Notes: generated by a model not told the origin, from the sequence alone. Shown: positions 11,575-24,080, counted from the first letter of the stretch. The stretch is 64,000 nucleotides of DNA from Lamellibrachia satsuma (GCA_033239005.1 BSQZ01000026.1:4796001-4860000); one strand, 5' to 3'. Numbers and translations: made by a program.

Positions 11575-11960
11575 CCTGGAACGAAACTAGCATTGGTATC
11601 GCATCAAAGAGACGTCGGAGTCGTGCATCAGTGCTTCAATTGACCTGGATGGAGGCAGAGTCTTGTAAGAGTAGTTGCTGTAGACGTGGGCGAATGGATG
11701 AAGATTGGGTGACGTCGAGCAAGACAAATATGTATTTGGGCAGCGGTTTGATGCTGCCGAGCGCCGTCGTCATGAGTTCGCTTTCGTCGATGAACTGTCG
11801 CATCAAACATACGACCACATTGTCGCCGTTGTTGAGGCCTCCTATTTTCGAGGCGCCGACGTCGTCGCGATCACCGACGTAGAGAGGCAATCCCAACTCG
11901 TCTTCGACGTGTTTCAACAGTTGACTGCAAACTTAGCGAGAGATTATCGCGAAGCCGCCC
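11575..11960 (-). pseudogene. Decayed TIR-domain fragment (Toll-like-receptor type)
   Basis: The minus strand is open for 93 codons from 11917 and reads QLLKHVEDELGLPLYVGDRD, a pattern matching TIR helix 1/strand B and box 2 (normally like 'LCLHYRDFVPG'). Then come NVVVCLMRQFIDESELMTTA, where TIR domains have a strand plus 'S..F..S.WC', and KYIFVLLDVTQS (strand D). After an in-frame TGA at 11636, where box 3 context predicts a residue such as Trp, comes STDARLRRLFDAI, resembling the 'PLGRxxFWxxLRxAL' end of TLR TIR domains with the Trp of FW absent. A TAA also precedes the open part. No transmembrane or LRR segment is found nearby because the duplicon boundary lies at 12005. The family assignment is from pattern memory only. 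Confidence 0.45.
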
Positions 11961-12439
11961 TGGCAATAGACAAAGTTAGCGGCGTGTTGGATTTACAGTG
12001 AGCTCACAGTTGTTCTAATAAATGAGTATTTGCGCTGAGTAGTAATGGCTTATGTTTTGGTAACCAGATTGATTTGTTTAATGTTTTTATTGATACTTTC
12101 ACTGAACATCCTTCTTGTCAAAGGATATTTGATTTTTTAAGAGCATGCTGTAGTCAAAGTACGTCGTTTATATGAATACAACCATATGGTAAAATGCATA
12201 TTGCTCAGACAAAGATACATAAGAAAGATTGATTTTGTAAATATTTAGCAAATATTCCATTGAAATAATGTTTTTTCTCATAAGCAATTTATGCACTGCT
12301 TATGAAAATGTTGACCATATTATTGGATTTATTAAACATAACATTTTTTTACCAAACTAACGGTGCTTTTCCTCTTTTTTCACTGATGTTCATGGGTTAG
12401 GTTCAGGTAAAATATTGTCGTTTCACTCTTTCTGTTTTT

Positions 12440-13245
12440 TCTTTACATAGTTTTCTATCGGCTGCCCCCTCTCCATCTTTCATCTTCCTCCTCTCCATCT
12501 TTCATCTTCCCCCGATCTTCTCATATCCCACCTCACGCAGTCCTTCGATCTTAGCTGTTCGTTCCCCTTTTCTTGCATCCTTGATGTTTTTTCACCTTTT
12601 TCTTCCACTCTCTTTACTAGTATGTCTGCATCCATGCTTACCATGTGGCCTGCCCATTTCAACTTGCTTCTCACCAATCTTCCGGTTGAACTGTTTTGTT
12701 GCATCACATATTTCGTCAGGTCGTTCATCTTTCTTTCGTCAACCCTCTTTGTTCGTGTTATTCGACAAAACCAGAACCAACTTTCAGCTGCTGTTGTTGT
12801 TCTGTCAACGCCACTGTCTCCAGATACAGATTAAGGCATGCTTGTGTAACACAAGCTCTCAGGACTTTCCTTTTCAGCTTTTTCAAAATGTTTCTGTCCA
12901 ACATGACTCCCCCTACCTTTCCCCAAGCATTCGCTCCCTGTTGTATCCGGCATCGCATTTCTACCTCTGAATGCTCATCCTCATTAACCATTCCTCCAAC
13001 TTACACAAAGCCATCCACTTGGTTGAACTCCTTATCATCCAAACTAATGTTCAAGTCCTCTCTCTGATGTCAAACCCACATCTCTTCTGTCTTCTCCCGG
13101 CTCATTATCGGTCCTTCCTTCTTGAACACACCCTTCCATTGCTCCAACACTTCCTGTAGTTCTTGTTTTTTGTCTTTTACATCCCCTTCCTGAGAACATC
13201 CTTCTTGCTGAACTTCCTGCTGATTAGTGCCACCACCATGATAAA
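12440..13245 (-). mobile_element. LINE 3' end, degenerate (copy 3)
   Basis: Counterpart of 2040-2851. It retains GRLVRSKLKWAGHMVSM and RSKDCVRWDMRR. A deletion of the segment coding the YAND block (near 13175) distinguishes it from the other copies. Confidence 0.75.
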
Positions 13246-13392
13246 GAGTAAAGGGTCATTTCCTTGCCTCTAACCGATGTTAACTTTAAACTCTTCCGAC
13301 AACCCATATCCAACCACAACTCTTCTTTTTGTTCTCAGGAACATGACAGTTCTGGGTGTTGCACGCCATGACACAGAACTGACTAAATACAA

Positions 13393-13495
13393 CCAACTCA
13401 TTTAAAGTCAGACTCCCAGATAAGTACAAAATGTGTTGGAATGAACAGGTCAGCCAGGGAGTGAACTGTTAAGCACGTTGAACAATCCCAATGAG
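13393..13495 (+). mobile_element. SINE tail fragment (copy in second block A)
   Basis: Same SINE tail fragment as at 3005-3105, head missing, carried along by the segmental duplication. Confidence 0.45.
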
Positions 13496-14259
13496 TGGAT
13501 ACAGTGCTGTGTAAACATAAACATGCCTTTACTTTAGGTCTTTTTACAGGTGCTGCGGCAGCCAGGAACAATTTTGGTGGACCGAGAGTGAACAATATCA
13601 AGGGTCACTTCTATCGGATCGGGCTTGCCTATCCCCACTTTGTGTGTTGGTACAGGTTGGTGTCATAAGTAGACATAACCGCCTTGGAAGCAGGCCATTT
13701 ATGGTGCTCTTGCAAATTCATTGGATTATGAGTGAAACAGACATTGCAAAAACTGTAACAATGAATTGTGGGGGAGGGGAGAATGTCACATTAGATTGAG
13801 AAACTAACTTTTACACTTGTTCTAATAAATCAGTATTTGCGCTGAGTAGTAATGGCTTATGTTTTGGTAACCAGATTGATTTGTTTAATGTTTTTATTTA
13901 TACTTTCACTGTACATCCTTCTTGTCAAAGAATATTTGATTTTTATGAGCATGCTTTAGTCAAGAAGAGTACGTCGTTTATATGAGTACAACGATATGGT
14001 AAAATGCATATTGCTCAAACAGAGATACATATGAGAGATTGATTTTGTAAATATTTAGCAAATATTCTATTGAAATAATGTTTTTTTCTCATAAGCAATT
14101 TATACAGTGCTTATGAAAATGTTGACCATATTATTGGATTTATTAAACATAACTTTTTTTTACCAAACTAACGGTGCTTTTCCTCTTTTTTCACTGATGT
14201 TCATGGGTTAGGTTCAGGTAAAATATTGTCGAGTCACTCTTTCTGTTTTTTCTTTCCAT

Positions 14260-15073
14260 ACTTTTCTATCGGCTGCCCCCTCTCCATATTTCATCTTCCC
14301 CCTCTCCATCTTTCATCTTCCCCTGATCTTCTCAAATCCCACCTCACGCAGTCCTTCGATCTTAGCTGTTCATTCCCCTTTTCTTGCATCCTTGATGTTT
14401 TTTCACCTTTCTCTTCCACTCTCTTTACTAGTATGTCTGTATCCATCTTTACAATGTGGCCTGCCCATTTCACCTTGCTTCTCACCAATCTTCCTGTTGA
14501 ACTGTTTTGTTGCATCACATATTTCCTCAGGTCGTTCATCCTTCTTTCGTCAACCCTCTTTGTTCGTGTTATTCGACAAAACCAAAACCAACCTTGCAGC
14601 TGCTGTTGTTGTTCTGTCAACGCCACTGTCTCCAGATACAGATTAAGGCATACTTGTGTAACACATGCTCTAAGGACTTTCCTTTTCAGCTTTTTCAAAA
14701 TGTTTCTGTCAAACATGACTGCCTCTACCTTTCCCCGAGCATTCGCTCCCTGTTGTATTCGGCATCGCATTTCTACCTCTGAATGCTCATCCTCATTAAC
14801 CATTCCTCCAAGTTACACAAAGCCATCCACTTGGTTGAACTCCTTATCATCCAAAGTAATGTTCAAGTCCTCTCTCTGATGTCAAACCCACATCTCTTCT
14901 GTCTTCTCCCGGCTCATTATCGGTCCGTGCTTCTTGAACACCCTCTTCCATTCCTCCAACACTTCATGTAGTTCTTGTTTTTTGTCTGCTATCATGGCCA
15001 GATCGTTTGCATACATCCCCTTCCTGAGAACATCCTTCATGCTGATCTTCCTGCTGATTAGTGCCACCACCAT
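14260..15073 (-). mobile_element. LINE 3' end, degenerate (copy 4)
   Basis: Counterpart of 3870-4683. It has the longest open tail of the four (170 codons, 14291-14803), containing KVLRACVTQVCLNLYLETVA and the WAGHIVKM motif. The YANDLAMIA remnant lies at 14882-15073. Confidence 0.75.
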
Positions 15074-15533
15074 GATAAAGAATAATGGGTCACTTCCTTG
15101 CCTCTAACCGATGTTAACTGGAAACTCTTCCGACAACCCAGATCAGATTCCACCAAAGCTTCCCAGGCCCGGAGACAGTGGTGGTCAACAAGGACTCTCA
15201 TCACGGCCACACAGTTAATATAAGCTGGTGTACTGACAGGACAGTAGTTGGTGTAATGCTGGTATCGAGATGAAAAAAGGCAGCCATATTTATTATCTTT
15301 ATGATGACATAGAAAACAAAATAAAATCTTTTTAAAATTTAATCCCCACCTCCGGGGGCCCATATGGACGGTTCCCCATTTGACCCTCCATGTTCGGCAG
15401 AAGGGGAATAGGACACAACAGACAGACCAACATAAACTTCTTGATATGTTAGATATAGTACACAGAATATGTGTATGCAGACATTGAAAACTAAAGCTAA
15501 TTGAGTGTTGTTTTTTTTGCTTGCTACCTACAG

Positions 15534-17341
15534 ACATGCAGAAGTTCCCGTTGCGTATGAAGGAGAGATACCATAGTAGGGACTGTGTTACAGCCCTCTG
15601 TGTCTATCTTGCCCCCACAACGGGTGAGTCTCCCTGCTTGCTACATTTGACTAGAATGTTAGACCTAAACGTTATGAATTCTGACTAATTCATAGCAACT
15701 GCAATTATGACTAACGTCTCATTTAGATGTGTTGATTATATTTGTTACGCTAATGTGCAAGTTGCTCCTTTGAAGCAGGGCTGTTTTGGTATTGTCCATT
15801 GCTCGACTGTTTTCAGCCCTGAGTGGGAAATGTATTGAGATAGCCTACTGGACAATTTCGGGAGCTGCGCAAATGATTCTGCAGCAACCAGAGTCAGTTG
15901 GACAGGGCCACAGCTCTTCAAAAAGTTCTCTGTACACACCAATCCCATCACCAGGGTGATGTTTTTAACGAAGCATTGCGTCTCTGGTAGGTGCAATTCT
16001 CAAGTATATTTCTTTGGAAAATATTCAAATATACCTGGAAAAGCTTTGTTTCATGATGATGACCATGTCACATATATGGGTTGATTTTTAGTGGGCCATC
16101 ATTTACATATACTGTGACATCCAAAGTTCTATAAAATATACAAGTAAAAGCTTGGTTTTCTTTTCAAGTAATCCAAGTTGAAGCATTGATTATGATCATA
16201 TCAGCTTTAGTTTGATATGACGCGGCTTACCAGTATCAGGGCCTTGAAATATTGAAAGTGAATCACTGTAGCTCACTGCTGTGTTTGCAGTGTGCTCTGA
16301 GTACAACCATGTACATTCGTGAAACGTGACCTGATTCCTTGGCATGACCAGCACACAGCCCGGCTCAGTGGCCTTGGCATCATTCGAGTTTATTTCCATA
16401 GAGAGGGTGGAACCACACTTTCAGTATATCCACAGTAACAACTTTGGTAAGTCAGGATCTAGAATTTGACAGGATCTAGAATTACAAGAATTAGATATTT
16501 CAGTAAATTAGATTATATATTAAGATACGTAATAACTTTTTTTATTGGAAAACTGGACACCCCCTTTTTTGTGGATTCGATCAGTTGTACTTAGTTGCTT
16601 AGTAGCTTTCTACAGCACTCACAACTGTCAGAAGGTACTAGAAACAGCGGTCGCCAAAAACTTAGTCATAGTAAAGACATAGTAAAGGGAAACTTGCAGA
16701 AAATAAAATATAGACGTCAAACAGTTGTACTTAGTTTCCGATGAAAGACCAATCTGGAGAGGACTTATTGCGAACTAGGTGAGCAGTCATAGTCGCAACC
16801 ACAGCTGACAGCGAGAGAGAGGCAATATGCATTTTACTACATTTAACAGCCAGTGCATCCTTTCTCCGTTCTCTCAAATCTGTTTGCCTGTCAGGGAAAT
16901 TCTTCAATATTAACTTACTAGTACAACCATTCTCAATTCTTTTAGACAAATGGTCGTTTATTACAAGGAAATGCTTCTAAATGAACTGCCAAAGCATCGT
17001 TCTTTGTTCTGGAAAATAGATTGTTTTAAATGGTCAAGCAGCTTTCTGTCAGTTAAAAAAAAAATTCTAAATTAAGTTATTTTGTAATTTCTGTAAAATA
17101 TTATAATGATCAAATTACAACACTGACTGATATGTATTGCCTGTATAGACTTGATGTCATCATTCCAGGTGCCACCATCAAACCTCAGTCACAAAAGTCA
17201 GTACACAACATGACTACATCAGTGGACGACACAGAGCCTTTCGATTACACAACAATTGACGTACCAGCAGTAAAGACGTCACGACAGGACGGCGTCGGTG
17301 TCACCTGGGACAAACCACACAAGGATGAGAACATCGACAGC
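15534..17341 (+). CDS. Gene X copy 2, exons 1 and 2 (open)
   Basis: Exon 1 (15534-15623, 90 bp) and exon 2 (17169-17341, 173 bp) join in phase (exon 1 donates the G of a Gly codon). They read through to VGVTWDKPHKDENIDS before a gtaagt donor in phase 0. This is the only one of three copies in which exon 2 is not frameshifted. Against copy 1, exon 1 has two amino-acid changes (Ser to Cys, Lys to Thr) and two silent changes. No domain recognised. The phase 0 end fits the minus-strand exon at 35669-35806 that follows the third copy, which is why I treat them as one gene family. Downstream exons are not seen in this copy, so it may be a truncated duplicate. Confidence 0.55.
15745..15996 (-). other. 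Open stretch opposite gene X (copy 2)
   Basis: Counterpart of 5354-5605: 83 codons, about seven amino-acid differences. No evidence of protein-level constraint. Confidence 0.2.
16231..16399 (-). CDS. Candidate exon of an unrecognised minus-strand gene (copy 2)
   Basis: Counterpart of 5840-6008, starting MEINSNDAKATEPGCVLVMP and ending at the same gtaagc donor. The mostly silent differences from copy 1 are the reason to list it. Confidence 0.35.
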
Positions 17342-17929
17342 GTAAGTTCTTGGCTCATGCTGATTATTGCACTCACAGCCAAGTCAGTCTTTACGCAGAC
17401 ATTACAGCTTACTTGAAGTGTAAAGTGACTCAAAGTGTCAAATAATTATTGCACTCACATACCAGTGAGTCTCTATACAGATATAACAGCTGACTTGTAG
17501 TGTAAAGTGATTTTTGCACTCGCAACCCGGTTAGTCTTTCACGGACATTACAGCTTACTAGAAGTGTAAAGAGCTCTCTTGCTCTTGCATTAAAAACACG
17601 CGGGAAGGAGTTGTAGACCGAACTGCCCCAGGTATATGGGTAGCTGTCTTGCCCCAGATGGCTTTTTGGGGTATTTTTACTGCTGCAAATGTTGATCCTT
17701 TTATGGTCGTCGGCACACTGCTTCAAATGTTCATCCTATCATTCCACTAGTATTCAACAGATGTGTAATATAGATGTAATGTTTGGTCGAATTATATATA
17801 TTTTTGGAATGGAACCATTGGTTGATTCAGACAGAAAAGGAAGCATTTAAGTAGACAGGTTTTCTTACACCTATGTGTAACAAGATATTTGTAAACAAAA
17901 ATGTGTAACATATTCACATGGCCTGCATT

Positions 17930-18424
17930 ACCATACCATAACATGCATACCAGTGAGTCTCTATAAATTGCGGTTCTTCTGAATTGTCCGCCAGGAGGGC
18001 CATCTTTATCGCCAGTGCCCTGTTAGAAGCACGAAACACAACACATCAGCCTCACAACGCATAGTTAAACGACCAAGTACCTCAACTAAAACTATGTCAC
18101 ACATGATTTGGCGGTGGATTAATTAAAAACATGGCACATTCTCAAATTGTCGAGGCCAGCAGTTTTGTCCTATTATTAAATTGTAGTAACAGAACAACTG
18201 CAGATTTTCCCTTGGTGGTCACGTTAAAGTTTTGCATGATTAGTAGAAAACTTTACCATCAAAAATTTAAGTTAAGTTTCGTCAAAATCGCATACCTCCA
18301 ACAAATTGGGAGTTTTTGTAAAATATTAATATGCTGCTGGCACTGGTGTTTCGAGAACTTCACCACCAAAATAATAATAATAAAATATATCTACATAGCG
18401 CCATCATCACATAGTGCTCTATGG
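17930..18424. other. Spacer between block A2 and block B2
   Basis: It has no similarity to the corresponding 7655-8868 spacer. It ends in a (taa)n plus 'catagcgcc' motif (18361-18425), as in many LINE/SINE 3' tails; similar tails occur at 23300-23365 and 61045-61110. No gene seen. Confidence 0.5.
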
Positions 18425-20476
18425 AGTGCCATAAAGCACTAACATTATATAGCCTTTTTGTTTTGGAAGTGACGTAGAGTGATATAATGAAAGCATCGAG
18501 TTACTAAAATGCAAGGAAGGAAATCGACGTAATAATTTACATGTAAAAGGAAATCAACGTAATAATTTACATGTAATTGATTAAGGATTGGCAGACATTT
18601 GGTACAATGACAATAAAACTGATGCCGATTGATCAACTAATGCGAATCGAGAATAATAAACCGAATCTGAATATATAACGATCGATATTCTTTTGTTTAA
18701 AAAATAAGAGACCAATGACGTGAGTGACACTTAGCCATTATCAGCCAATTGGTTGCACCTCCTATCGGTCGGTGGAGAGACCAATCCACAGTCACCGAGT
18801 CTCTTATAGTTGCGTATCGAGCAGCTCTCAGGGGAGAGGTTTGTCGGCCCCCAGACCATGATGTAGTCCTCCACCCAAACTACTGACAACCCCTATGTGT
18901 TGAGCTAGCAACCTCTTATGACAACACGTCTACCCGTTTATATAGTTGGTAAACCCTTCCGGCCGAATTTGTGGTGTGAACTCTTGAAACATGTTCACTT
19001 TACGTTTTTTCTGTTATAACAACATTTAAATAAACAATTTATTCATTAGAATGTTTCTTATATGACTTAGTTCGAGTTGTAATACAGCAAAATGTATAAC
19101 ATGCATCAGTAATATTACTAGTCTATGTTATTGATATTTAATTATGCAGATTCAGTGGTTGAAATTATGCGCATGCGCCGGAAGTGCTCACTCTAAGATG
19201 GCGCCTACAACAACGTCGGCCCGTTAACTGTCATCAATAACCTGTACCTTGGGAATGCAACACACTACACGTGGAAAAAGTTTATTATTATGTCTACAGT
19301 ATCATCGAACAGTTGTATTAAATGGTATTATCTGTTTAATATCTATGAATATAATCATTCCCATCGCCGTTACTTTGTGCAACAAATGCGCACAACAGTT
19401 ACGTTAGCCAACAATCAGTCAAATGCTTAGAAAGTGTGTCGTCTCCATCCAATTGAAGAACAAATAATATATCCATTCAACATAGGGCCTACATGAACCT
19501 GCTAAACTACGCAAATCCGACATTCTACCTAATATAGACTCGTACTAGGGCTACATCACTAGAACTCTCCAGTGCGGCCACAATCTAGTCACATTTTGGA
19601 AGCGGTTAATACATAATCATGAGTTGCATCAGAAGAAGAGAAATATAGTTGTCACTAGTAATTAACGTGTCCCAATACATTAATCATAACTCCATATGAA
19701 TGGCCAATTGTTTGTAGAACCCGAGCAGAAACGGCATATGTATCAACATTAATACTATATCAAATGTGTGTATTCCACAGAATATATATTATTGAACTAC
19801 AAAGCCAAATAACGTTTATTCACAAACCTAGAGAATCGAGACCGGAATTGTGTTCAAATCAGTGACACTTCTTCGGTGGTATTCCGCATTCTGTTAGGTC
19901 ATAAAGTCGCTGTTTATGATGCACCGTTTGTTTTCGTAGTAGCTGTTTCGTATCACCTCTTTTTCATCTATTTCGTCTGACTGGCTGTCAACGCAACGCA
20001 CTTCAACCGATTTAGCTGAAATCAGCTGTTACAGAGAAGTCCACGTGAAGCACGTAGTGTGTGCTATGGACAAATCATGTGTGTTGAAACAGACCACTTC
20101 GCATCGATTGTTATGTAACACATGCTAAATGCAAGAACTGCCCGCATGCTGGCTCGTAAACAGCAATTAAGCAACGTGGTCTTTTGTCTGTGCTGGAAGA
20201 GTTGGAAACGAACCACGACAGGCATTGTTGTCCTGTTTGCATCAGATAATCTTCAGCAGCTCCACTCATTGACACTTGTCAACGCCATCAATGACGTAGA
20301 AGTCCTCACTTAGAAGCGCAGTTTCTATGTCGCAATTATTCTGGTATCGTAATTGTAACGACACATGCATGTTGTTCTATCGAGGACACGTAATCATTCC
20401 GGTTACAACAATTTTCTCAGCACTTTTATACAAAAAAACAAAGGTACACATCAGTTGTGTGAATTCAGTGTTCTGC
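18424..20476. repeat. Segmental duplication, block B copy 2
   Basis: Diverged counterpart of 8868-10838, collinear throughout with small indels. The downstream SINE and TIR fragment found after copy 1 are absent here. Confidence 0.8.
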
Positions 20477-21080
20477 TGTAAATGTACGTGTGATTTCAAT
20501 GTGGGCTAAAGTTTAGCCGGTCATCAGCTTCAATGCAACTGTTACAACAGAAGTAATCAGAAACTGGCTTGATTGCATCCGATTCAATATTTACAATATA
20601 TACGAAATAACAAATTATACAATAGATTGCAAGGTAACCATATAGAGTGTAATACAAAGCCCTATTATAACTGAGATGGTGGCCTAGTGCACCAACTAGG
20701 TAAGTAAATACACTACTAAGACCTACTCATATGTTTTTAACACGAGACCCTAAATAAACATTTATCCACCCACGAGATGACCCTATTAATGTGAACCACC
20801 CAGACCATGAATTTGGTGGTGGCTAATTTACGGGCACCAAAATCACACTAATGAATTTTCTTGATATGCAATGAATATTCCTAACATGCAATGATTGAAC
20901 AATTGAAGTGAGACTTTTAAGTGGTATTAAATATAAATTGTTAAAATTTCTATGCAATTTAATCATTTCAGTCATGAGAGTGTACATGGTTGCATCTTAT
21001 GAATATTGAACAATCAGCTTCCTGTGTCCCTAAACAAATCACAATCCATATTTACATTTATTGCCCACTGTTGTAAGAAA
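20477..21080. other. Non-coding stretch
   Basis: AT-rich, with only short chance ORFs. Nothing recognised. Confidence 0.5.
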
Positions 21081-21084
21081 GCCG

Positions 21085-21135
21085 AGAAAGCTTCAATAAT
21101 CAAGTTCGGTCAGAACTTGATTATTGAAGCTTTCT
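21085..21135. repeat. Perfect 23-bp inverted repeat, 5-nt loop
   Basis: Left arm 21085-21107 (agaaagcttcaataatcaag + ttc) is exactly complementary to right arm 21113-21135, separated by ggtca. A transcript of either strand would fold into an uninterrupted 23-bp hairpin. Confidence 0.95.
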
Positions 21136-21260
21136 GATTGTAACCAGGGATTTCTCGGTTGTCGCACCAACTCTTTGGAATTCACTCTGTTAGTGTTAGG
21201 TCAGTAGGAAACATCTGAAGACTTACCCTTTCAACCACGTTTAGTTCCTTAGCTCCTAGC
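21136..21260 (+). mobile_element. LINE C-terminal remnant
   Basis: After the hairpin, the plus strand reads across a frameshift like FSVVAPTLWNSL, then SVSVRSVG, then LKTY-like residues. This matches the last part of L2/CR1-type reverse transcriptase ORFs (VAPTLWNSLP...). Short and decayed. Confidence 0.45.
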
Positions 21261-21930
21261 ATATATTCATCCATAAGGGATGCATTACATCCCAACTCAA
21301 AATAGAGTTGTTGAATTTTGGGAGAAATGTCAAGAATTGTATGCAGCTATCAACCTTGAATACAGCAATGTAGGTGCTGTTGAATCAGCTAATCTATTCA
21401 TGTTATATAAAACCCTTAAAGGAAGGAGAAAAGGGTATGAAACTAAAAGGGTCACTCTACATATGCATTGTATTGTTTACCATATTCCTAGGAACAGCTT
21501 GAAAATAAAAAGTTCAGTGCTCATGGGATGGAAAAATTTTAGTTAATTTAATTAATAAAAATTAAGTATATGCATAAACAACACTAAAATAAAATTGAAG
21601 CATGTTCAAGTACTCTAAAGTTATCTTTGAAGCAACTGCACTTCCATAGTTTTAGATACGGTACTGTATTACTATTCAGATGAAACTTTTCTCAGTGCCT
21701 CGTAATCTTGTATTAATATTATAAATGATAATTTGACAGTATGGTAGAAGCAAATCGTTTATGTACTCTTTTCGTGAATATGTGGTGGTGTTAATTGATC
21801 TGGTCGGTTCTGATACAATGTTCTTTAAGTATTATTATGTTATTACATTATATAACTTGAGTTCCCTCAACATAAAACTTGAATTACATCTGTCATCATC
21901 ATTCGTGCTGTAACCAACAATACTCATATT
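21261..21930. other. Non-coding stretch
   Basis: An 88-codon ORF at 21280-21546 (MHYIPTQNRVVEFWEKCQEL...) has no recognised similarity and no splice or promoter support. Otherwise AT-rich sequence. Confidence 0.4.
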
Positions 21931-21934
21931 CCGA

Positions 21935-22340
21935 ACTGTGATCAAAATCAGCACCCTTCTGAACTGTGATCAAAGTCAGCACCGTTCTGAACTTTGAAGA
22001 AAGTCAGCACTCTTATGAACAGTAATCAGTCAGCAGCCTTATGAACTGTAATCATGCCCCCAAAGTCAACACCTTTATGACTTGTGATCATGCCCTCAAA
22101 GTCAGCACCCTTATGACCCGTGATCATGCCCTCGAGGTCAGCACCCTTATGACCTGTGATAATGGCCTCAAGGTCAGCAACCTTATGACCCATGATCATG
22201 CCCTCGAGGTCAGCACCCTTATGACCTGTGATCATGCCCTCGAGGTCAGCACCCTTATGACCTAGGATCATGCCCTCAAAGTCAGCACCTTTATGACCTG
22301 TAATCATGCTCTCGAGATCAGCACCCTTATGACCTGTGAT
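21935..22340. repeat. Minisatellite with 28-bp then 36-bp units
   Basis: Three to four 28-bp units ('aactgtgatcaaagtcagca ccgttctg') pass into eight 36-bp units. The longer unit carries an extra 8 bp ('atgccctc'). The 36-bp part is open in two opposite frames (repeat MITGHKGADLEG on minus), a by-product of the unit length. Confidence 0.95.
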
Positions 22341-22344
22341 TAAA

Positions 22345-23300
22345 CATGTTTCTTTTCGAAATAATTTGATGTGTGACACTAAAAGAAACAGCAGCTATCC
22401 CCTCTCCTCTAATTAAGACAACAATTTCATCTTGTACCATACATTGGTTTTTTTTGAGGAGCAGATCAGAAATGATACTCGTCTCCAACTGTTGACAGTA
22501 GAAACTCATGTGGCAGTTAAAAAACTTTTTACAAGTGTCACTTAGGTCACTGGCCTTCACTTTTGACCTTATAGACCCAAAATGAGTAAATTTTAATCAA
22601 ATTTGACCATTAGTAAGGTCATTGCATCAACAAGTTCCATTAAAGAATTAGAATGGGTCCATTGTAAGTTCCTGAGATACAACAACTTGAAGTTAGGATG
22701 GTTACAATTTTACAATTTTGCTAACAGGTTACCATTCTTATCAGACTAGCTGGCATCGTACTGCAGCCCAGACTAGCTGGCATCATATTGCAGCCAGCCT
22801 GGGAGGGTTTCACATTACAGCCCACTTGGAGGCATTCTGTTTATCTTTGTGACAGTGGAAGTGTCAGGGGTAATACACAGCACAGGGCCCAAGGATCTGG
22901 TAACAGGTATCATATCAGCCCAATGGATCTGACAGGGGACTGATGCTCAGCTGTGTGCACTACAATAGGATTTACAATCCCACAGGGTTGATTGTATATA
23001 AAACCCTGGGCTTAGGTGTTAGTCTGGCTCTGGTGATGGCTCAAAAGAAAACATCTGTGCCTAATCCTGAGTGTTGCAATCCATTTTAGAATCATGAAAG
23101 GAGGGTTAAGGGGGTTCGTTAAGGGTGTGCGACTGATATCTAGACAATTGTCGGAAAGGGATCCTAGCCTTTGTACCCCATCCAGAACAACTCTCTGTTG
23201 CATCATGTGCAATGTAAAGATTGTGTGTAACCGTGATTACTCTGCATTCATGTTCGTGCTCACTGTCGTTTGAGACAGTGTAGCTGGATAGAAGTGATGC
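22345..23300. other. Non-coding stretch
   Basis: A 30-bp direct repeat ('agactagctggcatc...attgcagcc') lies at about 22744-22800. No gene recognised. Confidence 0.5.
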
Positions 23301-24080
23301 TTACATATGATAATAATAAAGTAGATATACAGGGCCTGATCAATCAAGGTGCTTTACATACATGTAGTTCATAACTGTTAAATTAAATTTTTTTTGCTGA
23401 TGACACCAATATTTTTTGCTCAGCAAATGACCCGGTTGAACTCAGCAAAGACAGGCAAACAACTTGGTTAATTGGTTATGTGGTTTGTAGTTAATCAATT
23501 ATCACATAATGTGTAGGAAATTAATGTCATGCTATTTAGTAACTATGAAAAGCCAGCATTAATGTAAAAATCAATGATATTGAAATGATATATGTAAGTA
23601 AATTTCTAGTTGTTTTAATAGGACGATAACTTTGAAACTTTGAAAAGTATTGCAATTATGCATACTAGTGCAAAATATTTACTACACAAAAATGCTCACT
23701 TAAAACAATATACTATTCACAGTACCTGATTTGTGTTTCATGTTGTTGTGAAGTGTGGGGAAACACCTACAAAACAAATATTGACTGCATTTATTTGTTA
23801 CAAAAGCAATTAGCAAAGATTGTCAGCAATGTACACCGTTGGCATCATACAAATGGATTATCTTGCGAATTGCATATATTAAAGCCATCTCATTTTCTAA
23901 AACTAAAAACTCCCATTATAATGAGTGAAGCAAACAAAAAGTTGTTACCAAATAATCTGCTGTTATTCTTCAACAGTTTATGACATAACACGTCAAACAC
24001 AACAAAGTAAATACTTAAGATAGGTATTTGCAAAAACGACTCTAATATCCCAATGTACATCTGCACAAGGTATACAATTA
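23300..24080 (+). mobile_element. Degenerate LINE reverse transcriptase (CR1/L2-like)
   Basis: The plus strand shows ADDTNIFCSANDPVELS (palm active site) at about 23396, then with stops YVSKFLVVLI and LTLYYSLFHSYLIYC-like segments, then the open piece WGNTYKTNIDCIYLLQKQ and HTNGLSCELHILK. These match the order of CR1/L2-type ORFs. A (taa)n tail motif lies just before it. Confidence 0.65.

Larger units (their letters stand above)
12005..17930. repeat. Segmental duplication, block A copy 2
   Basis: Counterpart of 1590-7655. Homology begins abruptly at about 12005 ('acagttgttctaataaatgagt') and ends at about 17930 after 'cacatggcctgcatta'. It includes both internal repeat units, gene X exons 1-2 (intact here) and the minus-strand open exons. 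Confidence 0.9.

Noticed and set aside
22041..22345. CRISPR-like array (regular repeats)
   Set aside because: Units are contiguous without unique spacers and the locus is clearly eukaryotic; a plain tandem repeat.
22026..22379. 117-codon ORF with MITGHKGADLEG repeats
   Set aside because: Product of a 36-bp minisatellite that is a multiple of three; changes between units are not codon-biased.
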